Positions 7,291 to 13,999 of a DNA stretch of 17,112 bases are shown piece by piece. Origin of the DNA: an uncultured Sutterella sp. (GTDB lineage Bacteria; Pseudomonadota; Gammaproteobacteria; Burkholderiales; Burkholderiaceae_F); the NCBI GenBank assembly GCA_900552545.1, contig USAL01000027.1, forward strand, positions 1 through 17,112, given 5' to 3'. The notes beneath the pieces were generated by a model that ran no database searches, was not told the DNA's origin, and saw nothing but the letters and a program-made list of their open reading frames with translations. The stretch's first letter is position 1, and each line of letters begins with the position of its first letter. A program made the translations under genes and the position numbers.

Positions 7291-7824
7291 CTACTTTTTC
7301 TTTTTGCCGCCTTTGCTGTCTTCAGCCCGGCGCTTTTCCTCGCGTTCCTGCTCGACTTCAATGGCCGAGAGCATCTGCGCCGTATGCAGCTGCGTGCGCC
7401 AGATGCGGTAGCGAGCGAGTTCGCCGAACATCATGCCGATCGCCACGAAGACCGCGTCGGCCGCAAGCAGCGGCGCCTCGATCGGAAACTTTCCCGTAAA
7501 GCGCACGTAGGCCAGAAGCCCGGCGCAGATGACGACGATGAGAATGCGGCGCCGAAACCGGATCTGGAAGGGGCGCTCGATGGCGTCGATTTCCTTTTCC
7601 TTCATGAGGCGGTTGAAGCACGAGGGCGCCGGGGCGCTGTCGGCGATCTGCTTTCTCGTGGCGTAGGGCGCGGCGCGCTCCAAGAGATCGGCCGATTCCA
7701 CGGCGTTTTTCTCCCAGCGCCAGCCCCAGACGGGAAAAATGAGGCGCGCAAGTTGAAACGCGGTGTACAGGACGGACAGAAGAAAGCAGACGACGGCGGC
7801 GAGCATGCCGGTTTCAGGGCTCAT
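7291..7824 (-). CDS. Hypothetical small inner-membrane protein
   Basis: I do not recognise a family. The 177-aa product has an N-terminal hydrophobic segment (residues 6-30). A charged stretch of about 60 residues follows (SADLLERAAPYATRKQIADS). Two more hydrophobic segments lie near residues 93-110 (ILIVVICAGLLAYV) and 118-135 (LLAADAVFVAIGMMFGEL). The tail is highly charged, probably coiled (IEVEQEREEKRRAE), and ends in a poly-lysine run. The codon pattern matches its neighbours and hydrophobicity is well organised, which supports a real gene. It is convergent with the OYE gene (27-bp gap) and divergent from the reductase gene. The ATG has no clear Shine-Dalgarno, and an in-frame ATG at 7806 is an alternative start. 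It is the only minus-strand gene within the otherwise plus-strand rib region. Confidence 0.7.
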   Translation of the reverse strand: MSPETGMLAAVVCFLLSVLYTAFQLARLIFPVWGWRWEKNAVESADLLERAAPYATRKQIADSAPAPSCFNRLMKEKEIDAIERPFQIRFRRRILIVVICAGLLAYVRFTGKFPIEAPLLAADAVFVAIGMMFGELARYRIWRTQLHTAQMLSAIEVEQEREEKRRAEDSKGGKKKK

Positions 7825-8126
7825 GGTGTTTGCGCGGGGTGGTGCACAAAGAGCGGAAGGCTCTCTGATGAGGTTCTGAGGGGAGAAGACCTGAGGAAGA
7901 CTGCGGGACTTCGACGTGAGGAAAAAGACTATCTAGTTTAGTCCGAACACGACAAATAGGGTGAACAAACTAATCAACTTAAGCTACTACTTTAGAGGGA
8001 TTTGACGGGCGGCTTATTCTCAACGAATAGAGTCTTCTAAGGGTTTACTCTGTGTCTACAATCATCATCAGACGGTGATTTAAGCCTGTCTTAAGAGAGA
8101 TTAACCAAAGAGAGGAGAGGACTAAC
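7825..8126 (+). promoter_or_regulatory. AT-richer divergent regulatory region before the FAD reductase
   Basis: This 302-bp gap contains no credible gene. From about 7920 it is clearly richer in A and T than the surrounding coding DNA. TTGACG (8002-8007) is a possible -35, but no strong -10 stands at 17 bp; TACAAT (8057-8062) is the best -10 and lacks a spaced -35. Short inverted repeats that could be operators are GACTA (7927-7931) with TAGTC (7939-7943), AGAGT (8029-8033) with ACTCT (8045-8049), and TTAAG/CTTAA around CCTGT near 8083-8097. The Shine-Dalgarno AGAGGAGAGGA lies just before the reductase ATG. Assignments of individual sites are tentative. Confidence 0.4.
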
Positions 8127-9830
8127 ATGACCGAACTTTCCCGTCGCAGCCTACTGAAGACTGCCGCAGTTGGCGGAGTGATTGCTGCCGCATCGCCCCT
8201 GGCCAGCGCTGCTTCCAAGCAGAAGTTTGATCAGACTGCCGATGTCGTGATCGTGGGCTTTGGCGGCGCCGGCGCCGCAACGGCCATTACCGCTGCCGAC
8301 AATGGCGCGAGCGTCATTGTTCTTGAACGTCAGCCTGAAGCGACGCTGCGTTCGAACACCCGCATGTCGGGCGGCATCTTCCACTGCCCTGACAAGAACG
8401 GCGACAAGCAGGCCTTGAAGGAATACGCAAAGGCCATGTTCTCGGGCGAGAACATCCCCGGCAAGCTCGAAGGCGAGCAGCCGGAAGTTTCCGACGGTCT
8501 GGCACAGGCCTGGGCGGACTACACGCCTGGTCTGCTTGACTGGATGAAGAGCCTTGACCCGAAGTTTCAGGCGTTTGCAACGCCGGGCTTCAAGGGCGCT
8601 GCGTTCCCGAGCTTCCCGGGCGCCAAGAAGTGCGGCTATCAGGTCTACCGTTCGTCTTATCCTGACCGCATTCCGCCGGGATTCAATGAACCCTGCTACG
8701 GCAAGCCCAAGGAACAGGCGATTTCGGGCGAGGCCTTCTGGCAGTGCCTTGCCAACGGCGTCAAGACCCGCGCCAACAAGATCAAGGTGATCTACGAGAC
8801 CCGCGGTCTGGACCTCGTCACCAACGATGCCGGTGAAGTGATCGGCGTCATTGCCGACCAGAAGGGCAAGAAGGTGGCCTTCAAGGCCCGCAAGGCCGTG
8901 GTGCTTTGCTCGGGCGGTTATGAATATCACAAGCCGATGCGCCAGGCCTTCCTTGAAGGTCCGGGCGTGGAAGGCTGGGCCTTCTACGGCACGATCTACA
9001 ACGAAGGCGACGGCATCGTCATGGGCCAGAAGGTCGGCGCAGGCATCATGAAGGCCGGCAAGGCCGCTTCGCGCATCATCATGCCGTCTCCGATCCGCCA
9101 CAACGGCATGCGCCTTGGCATGATCACCCCCGCCGTGGGTTCCGGACACGCCATCGTCGTCAACAACTACGGCAAGCGCTATGCGGCCGAGCACAAGGTG
9201 ACGAAGGATCCGAGCCGCTACTTCTTCTACAAGGAAGCGGTGCGCTTCAACATCGACACGCTTGATTATCCGAACTCGCCGAGCTGGTTCATTTTCGACG
9301 AGAAGCTGCGCACGACCAAGCCCCTGGTCGGTCTGGGCATTTCCACGCCGGGCTACGGCTTCGTCGACTACGGCAAGGCTGACAACAGCGACGCCATCCG
9401 CAAGGGCTGGATCCTCAAGGCCGACACGATTGAAGAGCTCGGCAAGAAGATCGCCGCCACCAAGGACAACTCCGGCAAGATGGATCCGAAGGTTCTCGCC
9501 GAAACGGTGAAGAAGTACAACGAGTCCTGCGCCAAGGGCAAGGACGAGGAGTTCGGTCGTCTGAAGTCCACGCTGCAGCCCGTGTCCGAAGGCCCCTTCT
9601 ACGCGGCACCCCTCGTGGCCGGCGGCCCGAACACCAAGGGCGGTCTCGCCTGCAACGCCAAGCGCGAGGTTCTCGACTGGAATCTCAAGCCCATCAAGGG
9701 GCTCTATGCCGTGGGTGAAATCGCTTCCGCGCTGAAGTTCGTCTATCAGGGCGGCGGCAACCTGACGGAATGCCTCGTGTTCGGTCAGGTCTGCGGCAAG
9801 ATCGTCGCCAAGTTGCCCAACCGGGCGTAA
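8127..9830 (+). CDS. Tat-exported FAD-dependent reductase, flavocytochrome c flavoprotein type, substrate unknown
   Basis: Periplasmic flavoprotein of the fumarate reductase/FAD_binding_2 superfamily, expected to take electrons from the cytochrome encoded next to it and reduce an organic acceptor. The 567-aa protein starts with a Tat signal (SRRSLLK at 5-11, hydrophobic stretch, cleavage after ASA near 28). The FAD-binding VIVGFGGAGAATA follows at 41-53, then the acidic end of the second strand, LER (66-68). The C-terminal flavin-binding segment is GLYAVGEIASALKF (about 535-548). The heme-binding domain of Shewanella Fcc3 is absent, its role taken by the separate cytochrome. Aligned by eye, the fumarate residues are missing. 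VTKD (K360) stands at catalytic Arg402, GGPNTKGG (P511/N512) at the His504 motif, and YQGGGN (Q551) at the Arg544 motif. It is thus unlikely to be a fumarate reductase. A strong Shine-Dalgarno precedes the start. Confidence 0.9.
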   Translation: MTELSRRSLLKTAAVGGVIAAASPLASAASKQKFDQTADVVIVGFGGAGAATAITAADNGASVIVLERQPEATLRSNTRMSGGIFHCPDKNGDKQALKEYAKAMFSGENIPGKLEGEQPEVSDGLAQAWADYTPGLLDWMKSLDPKFQAFATPGFKGAAFPSFPGAKKCGYQVYRSSYPDRIPPGFNEPCYGKPKEQAISGEAFWQCLANGVKTRANKIKVIYETRGLDLVTNDAGEVIGVIADQKGKKVAFKARKAVVLCSGGYEYHKPMRQAFLEGPGVEGWAFYGTIYNEGDGIVMGQKVGAGIMKAGKAASRIIMPSPIRHNGMRLGMITPAVGSGHAIVVNNYGKRYAAEHKVTKDPSRYFFYKEAVRFNIDTLDYPNSPSWFIFDEKLRTTKPLVGLGISTPGYGFVDYGKADNSDAIRKGWILKADTIEELGKKIAATKDNSGKMDPKVLAETVKKYNESCAKGKDEEFGRLKSTLQPVSEGPFYAAPLVAGGPNTKGGLACNAKREVLDWNLKPIKGLYAVGEIASALKFVYQGGGNLTECLVFGQVCGKIVAKLPNRA

Positions 9831-9848
9831 CCTGCCACAGGTGGAGGG

Positions 9849-9871
9849 TGCGAAGGCAGCATGCCTTCGCA
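9849..9871 (+). other. Intercistronic stem-loop 1 (reductase-cytochrome junction)
   Basis: TGCGAAGGC (9849-9857) and GCCTTCGCA (9863-9871) form a perfect 9-bp stem with the loop AGCAT, 19 nt after the reductase stop. No T-tract follows, so it is not a terminator. It probably affects mRNA processing or stability between the two genes. Confidence 0.65.
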
Positions 9872-9880
9872 TCCATTGAA

Positions 9881-9906
9881 GGCAGCCGCGGGCTTCTGCG
9901 GCTGCC
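9881..9906 (+). other. Intercistronic stem-loop 2 (reductase-cytochrome junction)
   Basis: GGCAGCCGC (9881-9889) and GCGGCTGCC (9898-9906) form a perfect 9-bp stem with an 8-nt loop, only 10 nt after stem-loop 1. GGTCTTTACG follows, which is a poor T-tract. Together the two hairpins fill most of the 105-nt gap before the cytochrome start. Confidence 0.65.
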
Positions 9907-9935
9907 GGTCTTTACGCTTTGCCAGACGAAAGAAA

Positions 9936-10301
9936 ATGACCCCGAAAAAACTACTGGCCTGCACGTTCGGAGTACTGCTCGCCTTTGGTGTCTGCTCGGT
10001 GCAGGCACAGACCAAGTTCCTCGCCGACCGCCACGTCGAGCGCGGCCTCAATTGCGAGAGCTGCCATACCGATGCCGCCAAGGGCACGCTCAAGATCGAC
10101 AAGGATCGCCATGAAGCCTGCGTGCAGTGTCACGGTTGGTACGACGCTGTTGCCGAAAAGACGGCTCCGAAGGATCCCGAGGAGATGAATCCGCACAGCC
10201 AGCACGACGGAAACCTTCCCTGTTCGACCTGTCACAAGGGGCACAAGAAGGGTGAGAACTACTGCGGCAACTGCCATTACTACAACTTCAACGTTCCGTA
10301 A
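9936..10301 (+). CDS. Small periplasmic tetraheme cytochrome c
   Basis: Electron carrier with four covalent c-type hemes, likely the partner that feeds the FAD reductase encoded just upstream. The 121-aa precursor has a Sec signal peptide (MTPKKLLACTFGVLLAFGV) with probable cleavage after VQA at residue 24. Four CXXCH motifs follow: CESCH (40-44), CVQCH (62-66), CSTCH (96-100) and CGNCH (110-114). Extra histidines H33, H59, H87, H90 and H103 can give bis-His ligation. Size and spacing fit the small tetraheme cytochrome family related to the Fcc3 heme domain. I chose the ATG at 9936 because it starts the signal peptide. The frame is open back to an ATG at 9861, but that lies in a stem-loop and would add a non-signal extension. 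The Shine-Dalgarno (GAAAG) is weak. A paralogue lies at 16543-16887. Confidence 0.93.
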   Translation: MTPKKLLACTFGVLLAFGVCSVQAQTKFLADRHVERGLNCESCHTDAAKGTLKIDKDRHEACVQCHGWYDAVAEKTAPKDPEEMNPHSQHDGNLPCSTCHKGHKKGENYCGNCHYYNFNVP

Positions 10302-10309
10302 CGCGGACG

Positions 10310-10343
10310 TGCAGTAGTTTCTGCAGATTTTCAAGAAATTTTT
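10310..10343 (+). terminator. Weak terminator candidate after the cytochrome gene
   Basis: TGCAG (10310-10314) and CTGCA (10321-10325) form a short stem followed by ATTTTC, and a longer T-run (TTTTTT) lies at about 10338-10343. The stem is short, so this is a weak candidate, but it is the only termination-like structure between the cytochrome and ribH. Confidence 0.3.
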
Positions 10344-10398
10344 TCATCGGGAACGATGCGCGGCAACCGGCGGCGTTCTCACAGGCGGCTTTTTGTCC

Positions 10399-10457
10399 GT
10401 GCGCCCGCTAAAATACGGGCACTGAGAAACATAGACGAGGGCTTGAAGAATGCCCTC
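10399..10457 (+). promoter_or_regulatory. ribH promoter and leader hairpin
   Basis: TAAAAT (10409-10414) is a good -10 and sits inside an inverted repeat: GTGC-G-CCCG (10399-10407) against CGGGCAC (10416-10422). A repressor could bind there. In the leader, GAGGGC (10437-10442) pairs with GCCCTC (10452-10457), close to the AGGAG ribosome binding site before ribH. No consensus -35 is obvious; T-rich sequence (CTTTTTG) lies upstream. This suggests ribH-nusB has its own promoter, apart from the reductase genes. Confidence 0.4.
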
Positions 10458-10485
10458 TGACAAAAATACATAGGAGTAATTACCC

Positions 10486-10983
10486 ATGGCTGTTGAGAAG
10501 ATCGCAGGAAGCCTGGACGGCAACGGCCTGCGTAGCGGCGTTGTCGGTTCCCGCTTCAACGAATATGCTGGCAAGGAAGAGTTCGAGGCGTGCCTGCAGG
10601 AGCTCCTCAAGCTTGGCGTGGCCGAAGAGGACATCACGCACGTGTCCGTTCCCGGGGCTCTCGAGATCCCGTACGCGCTTGAACGGCTTGCCGACAGCGA
10701 AGGCTACGATGCCCTCATTGCACTGGGCGCCGTGATCCGCGGTGAGACCTATCACTTCGAAATCGTTTCCAACACGTCCTCGGCCGGCATCGCCCGCGTC
10801 TCAAGCGAGTTCGGCATTCCGATCGCCAACGGCGTGCTCACGACTGAAAACGATGAGCAGTGCAAGGCTCGTACGCACATGAAGGGTGTCGACTGCGCCC
10901 GCTGCGCCGTCGAGATGGCCAATCTCGCCAACGAGCTGCCCGGCTATTACGAAGAAGACGAGGCGGATGACGACAATGAGTGA
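10486..10983 (+). CDS. ribH: 6,7-dimethyl-8-ribityllumazine synthase
   Basis: Penultimate riboflavin enzyme: condenses the ribityl-aminopyrimidine derived from RibD with dihydroxybutanone phosphate, giving the lumazine used by RibE. The 165-aa length is normal for the icosahedral or pentameric family. Conserved parts are GSRFNEY (21-27), VPGALEIP (55-62), GAVIRGETYHFE with the catalytic His at 90 (81-92) and NGVLTTENDEQ (115-125). The C-terminus is unusually acidic (EEDEADDDNE). AGGAG precedes the ATG. The stop overlaps the start of nusB by 8 nt, which implies translational coupling. In this window it is separated from ribD-ribE by about 4.3 kb of redox and membrane protein genes. No ribB/ribA gene for dihydroxybutanone phosphate synthesis is present. 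Confidence 0.96.
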   Translation: MAVEKIAGSLDGNGLRSGVVGSRFNEYAGKEEFEACLQELLKLGVAEEDITHVSVPGALEIPYALERLADSEGYDALIALGAVIRGETYHFEIVSNTSSAGIARVSSEFGIPIANGVLTTENDEQCKARTHMKGVDCARCAVEMANLANELPGYYEEDEADDDNE

Positions 10984-11479
10984 GTCGGCTCGTATTCCTA
11001 CGATCGCAGGGAAGCGCCGCAAGGCGCGTGAGTTTGCGTTGCTCGGCGTCTACGAAGCGCTCATCAACCCGACGGCGGACTTTGCGGCAATCGACGCAAA
11101 TCTCGTGTCGGTGATCACCGACGACGGCAAGCCTGTGGCCGGCTGTGATCTGGCGGCCGAGGATTTCGAGGAGTGCGACAAGGCGTTCTACCGCGAGATT
11201 CTCGACGGTGTTCTGGGCGAGCGTGGCTCGATCGAAGAGCGCATCGCGCGTCACCTCGCCCGCGAGCCCTCGCGGCTTTCCGTGGTCGAGCACGCCTGCC
11301 TCATGATCGGCACCTGGGAGCTCATCCACCGTCCTGAGAATCCCTATCGCGTCGTGATCAACGAGGCCGTCGAGCTCTCGAAGCACTTCGGCGCCGATCG
11401 CGGCTACAAGCTCGTCAACGGCGTTCTCGACAAAATTGCCGCCGAGGTGCGTCCGGCCGAGGTCCAGAGCAAGAAGTAA
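10976..11479 (+). CDS. nusB: Transcription antitermination factor NusB
   Basis: RNA-binding protein that, with NusE (ribosomal protein S10), loads the antitermination complex on boxA of rRNA operons. The ATG at 10976 overlaps the end of ribH (ATGAGTGA) and gives 167 aa, slightly longer than E. coli NusB (139). The N-terminal KRRKAREFALLGVYEA is the arginine-rich start of the all-helical fold. The C-terminal NPYRVVINEAVELSKHFGADRGYKLVNGVLDKIA is the strongest signature and matches the family closely. The frame is open 30 codons upstream, but those codons lie inside ribH. The ribH-nusB pair is one of the most conserved bacterial gene pairs. The 232-bp gap to thiL holds a TATCAT -10-like hexamer (11675-11680) but no clear terminator. 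Confidence 0.95.
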   Translation: MSESARIPTIAGKRRKAREFALLGVYEALINPTADFAAIDANLVSVITDDGKPVAGCDLAAEDFEECDKAFYREILDGVLGERGSIEERIARHLAREPSRLSVVEHACLMIGTWELIHRPENPYRVVINEAVELSKHFGADRGYKLVNGVLDKIAAEVRPAEVQSKK

Positions 11480-11711
11480 TCGCTCGCGCAATCGACCTGC
11501 CCGCGTAGAAGCGCCGACGCGCTTTATGCCGGCGGGGCTGTCCGCCCACAGAGAGGGTGCGGCGCTGCCAAAGCACGTTGTGTGATTTTGGCCGCCCGCG
11601 CCCTTTTTCCTTTGAGGCCGGCTATTTTTGAAATCTGCCGGTTCGCGGTGCCGCCTGGACGGTGCCGCGGACCCTATCATTTGAACACATTGTTGAACGC
11701 AAGAGGACGAA

Positions 11712-12716
11712 ATGGTTCAAAACGGTGAATTTTCCATCATCGAGCGGTATTTCACGCATGCCTCCTTCGGCGTCTGGCACAGCAAGGGCGTGGGAGACGA
11801 CTGCGCCATCATCGACATGCCCGCCGGGCGCATTGCGGTGACGACCGACATGATGGCCGTGGGCACGCACTTTCTGCCCTCGGCCCGGCCCGAGGACATC
11901 GGTTACAAGGCGCTCGCGGTCAATCTCTCGGATCTGGCCGCTGCGGGCGCCACGCCGCGCGCATTCTTTCTGTCGATCGCGCTTCCCAACCGCGACGACG
12001 CCTGGTTAAGCGGCTTTACCAAGGGCCTGATGGAACTCTCGACGGCCGCGGGGTGTCCCCTTCTGGGCGGAGACACCACGCGCACGGCCACCGTGGGCGA
12101 GGCGCATGCGCCCGTGACGATTTCGATTACCGCCATGGGCGATCTGCCCGAGCACATGGGCTTGACGCGCGCTGGCGCCCGGCCCGGCGACGACATCTGG
12201 GTGTCGGGGGCCGTGGGCGGCGCTTATGCCGCACTCATGCACCGCTGGGGCAAGTGGACGCTTCCGATCAACGTCTTTCCGGCCGTGGCAGAGCGCATGG
12301 ACCGGCCCGAGGCAAGAAACGCGCTCGGAACGGCGCTTTTGTCTGCGGCCTCGGCCTGCGCGGACATCTCCGACGGCCTTGCGCAGGATCTGGGGCACAT
12401 TCTTGAGCGCAGCGGCGTTGCGGCCGATGTGCTTTGGGAGTGCGTGCCGATTCATCCAGGGCTGAAGTGCCTCACGCGTGCGCAGCAGCTTGAAGCGGCC
12501 ATGAGCGGGGGCGACGACTATGAGCTCGTCTTTACGGCTCCGGCTGAGGCTCGAGGCCTGATCGAGCAGGCCTCGATCTCGGCTCTGACGCCCGTGACCC
12601 GCATCGGGCGCATCGTCGAGAAGAAGCCCGAGCCCGATGCGGCGCAGCTTCGGCTGATCGACGAGCAGGGCGACGTATTGCTTCTGCCTTCCACGGGCTT
12701 TGATCACTTCGCCTGA
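11712..12716 (+). CDS. thiL: Thiamine-monophosphate kinase
   Basis: ATP-dependent kinase that makes thiamine diphosphate, the last step of thiamine cofactor synthesis. The 334-aa length is close to the usual 320-330. It has the PurM-like fold with the metal- and ATP-binding acidic motifs VGDDCAII (27-34), VTTDMMAVGTHF (43-54), NLSDLAAAGATP (71-82), LLGGDTTR (about 117-124), ADISDGLAQDLGHI (about 218-231) and MSGGDDYELVFTAP (about 258-271). These are all in family order. The ATG follows AAGAGGACGAA, a good ribosome binding site. It lies between nusB and pgpA, the usual order in beta- and gamma-proteobacteria. A small hairpin overlaps the stop codon (CCTGA near 12713 with TCAGG near 12732). Confidence 0.96.
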   Translation: MVQNGEFSIIERYFTHASFGVWHSKGVGDDCAIIDMPAGRIAVTTDMMAVGTHFLPSARPEDIGYKALAVNLSDLAAAGATPRAFFLSIALPNRDDAWLSGFTKGLMELSTAAGCPLLGGDTTRTATVGEAHAPVTISITAMGDLPEHMGLTRAGARPGDDIWVSGAVGGAYAALMHRWGKWTLPINVFPAVAERMDRPEARNALGTALLSAASACADISDGLAQDLGHILERSGVAADVLWECVPIHPGLKCLTRAQQLEAAMSGGDDYELVFTAPAEARGLIEQASISALTPVTRIGRIVEKKPEPDAAQLRLIDEQGDVLLLPSTGFDHFA

Positions 12717-12824
12717 AGGCGGTAAGGCCGTCAGGTTGGAGGGCGCGCGCCCAGGACTTGCCTTTGCACAGAAGACGGTCTGCGGGCGCGCAATTTGTCT
12801 TTTGATTTTCGTCTTTCTTGAGCC

Positions 12825-13388
12825 ATGGGACTGCGTGAGAAGTACGGCAGCGACAATCCGGCCAACCGCGCGCGGCCGAACCTGAAATTTGTTTATTCGC
12901 ATCCGGCGCATGCGCTGGCGCTTTTTTTCGGCGCAGGCGTCTTGCGCCCGGCTCCCGGCACGTGGGGCACGGCCGCCGGCGTCCTCGTCTGGATCGTGCT
13001 GCAGCACTTTTGCTCCTGGCAGGTGCTCGGGGCCTTGATCATCGTTGCCTTCGTGCTCGGCGCCTGGGCCGCGCAGAAGACGGGCGACGACCTGGGCGTT
13101 GAGGATGCGGGCTGCATCGTGATCGACGAGGTGGCCGCGGTCTGGCTCGTGTGCCTGATGCTGCCGCAGAACGCCGCAGGGTGGCTTGCGGCCTTCATTT
13201 CGTTTCGCGTCTTCGACATCGTGAAGCTGCCGCCGGCAAGCCTGATCGATGCGAAGATGAAGTCGGGCTGGGGCGTGATGTTGGACGACTTGTTTGCCGC
13301 GATCTGGGCCATTGCCGTCGTGATCGTGGCCGACATGGCGATCGCCCGTCTCTGGCCGCAGCATTCGCTTTTCCTAGGGGTGTTCTGA
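12825..13388 (+). CDS. pgpA: Phosphatidylglycerophosphatase A
   Basis: Inner-membrane phosphatase that removes the phosphate from phosphatidylglycerophosphate to give phosphatidylglycerol. The 187-aa protein has the PgpA signatures APGTWGT (about 43-49), the acidic CIVIDEVAAVW (about 97-107), SFRVFDIVKLPPASLID (about 127-143) and GWGVMLDDLFAA (about 148-159). Several hydrophobic segments are interspersed. The family motif usually reads K-P-x-P; here it is KLPP, a mild change. The ribosome binding site is weak (CTTGAGCC). The stop overlaps the pncC start by one base (TGATG), indicating translational coupling. The N-terminal 25 residues are polar and probably cytosolic. Confidence 0.94.
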   Translation: MGLREKYGSDNPANRARPNLKFVYSHPAHALALFFGAGVLRPAPGTWGTAAGVLVWIVLQHFCSWQVLGALIIVAFVLGAWAAQKTGDDLGVEDAGCIVIDEVAAVWLVCLMLPQNAAGWLAAFISFRVFDIVKLPPASLIDAKMKSGWGVMLDDLFAAIWAIAVVIVADMAIARLWPQHSLFLGVF

Positions 13389-13912
13389 TGCAAGTTGATA
13401 ACAATGCCCTGCGCGGGCAGATTGAAGAAAAGGCCGTCGAGCTTGGACGTCTGAGCGAGAATCGCGGCGTTGTCTGCACGACCGTTGAAAGCTGTACCGC
13501 AGGAGGGCTTTCGTACGCCATCACGGCGGTCGCGGGCTCAAGCAGTTGGTTTGACCGGGGGTTTGTGACCTATACCAATGAGGCCAAGGAGGAGCTCGTG
13601 GGCGTCTCGCACGCGACGCTTGCCGCGCACGGCGCAGTGAGCGAAGAGACGGCCCGCGAGATGGCCGAGGGTGCCTTGCGCCACGCGCAGAAGGCCTGGA
13701 TTTCGGCCTCGATTACGGGCATTGCGGGCCCGGGCGGCGCCGTTCCCGGCAAGCCCGTGGGAACGGTCTGCTTTGGCTTTGCGCGGCGCGCCGAGGACGG
13801 CTCGATTGAAGTCGAAAGCGTCACCGAGCACTTTGCGGGCGACCGCCGGAGCGTGCGCGAGCAGAGCATCCTGCGGGCGCTCACGGGCCTTTGCGTGCTG
13901 GCGCAGGAATAG
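13388..13912 (+). CDS. pncC: CinA C-terminal domain protein, nicotinamide-nucleotide amidohydrolase
   Basis: Stand-alone CinA C-terminal domain, which in characterised homologues hydrolyses nicotinamide mononucleotide to nicotinic acid mononucleotide in NAD recycling. The 174-aa length is slightly longer than the usual 160-165. Conserved segments are TVESCTAGGLSYAIT (the family usually has ESCTGG), WFDRGFVTYTNEAKEELVGV and SITGIAGPGGAVPGKPVGTVCFGF. The start was set at the ATG overlapping the pgpA stop; the frame is open further upstream only inside pgpA. It is the last gene of the nusB-thiL-pgpA-pncC group and is followed 25 bp later by a strong terminator. The older name cinA would overstate it, since the N-terminal MoaB-like domain is absent. 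Confidence 0.93.
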   Translation: MQVDNNALRGQIEEKAVELGRLSENRGVVCTTVESCTAGGLSYAITAVAGSSSWFDRGFVTYTNEAKEELVGVSHATLAAHGAVSEETAREMAEGALRHAQKAWISASITGIAGPGGAVPGKPVGTVCFGFARRAEDGSIEVESVTEHFAGDRRSVREQSILRALTGLCVLAQE

Positions 13913-13936
13913 ACGTCAGCGAAAATCCTTCACGAA

Positions 13937-13977
13937 AAAATCCCGGCAGTGCGTTTTCGGCGTTCTGTCGGGATTTT
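13937..13977. terminator. Bidirectional intrinsic terminator between pncC and the Crp/Fnr regulator
   Basis: AAAATCCCGGCAG (13937-13949) pairs with CTGTCGGGATTTT (13965-13977): 13 bp with one G-T pair and a 15-nt loop. The A-rich 5' flank and T-rich 3' flank make it work on both strands, serving the convergent ends of pncC (+) and the regulator (-). Confidence 0.85.
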
Positions 13978-13999
13978 CTTAAACGAACGTCGAGCGTTC

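Noticed and set aside
8127..9830. Calling the flavoprotein a fumarate reductase
   Set aside because: The motifs expected to hold the catalytic Arg and the substrate-binding His and Arg are changed to VTKD, GGPNTKGG and YQGGGN, so the specific name would mislead.
8151..9872. Long open frame (573 codons) on the minus strand opposite the FAD reductase
   Set aside because: It mirrors the high-GC codon pattern of the real gene. The product is His/Arg/Val-rich without domains, while the plus strand encodes a complete flavoprotein with signal peptide and ribosome binding site.
9861..9935. Upstream ATG at 9861 as the start of the first tetraheme cytochrome
   Set aside because: The ATG overlaps a perfect stem-loop, and the extra 25 residues would precede and spoil a normal Sec signal peptide that starts at 9936.
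12006..13364. Open frame of 452 codons antisense to thiL and pgpA
   Set aside because: It spans two well-supported genes and their gap, is Arg/His-rich and has no motifs.
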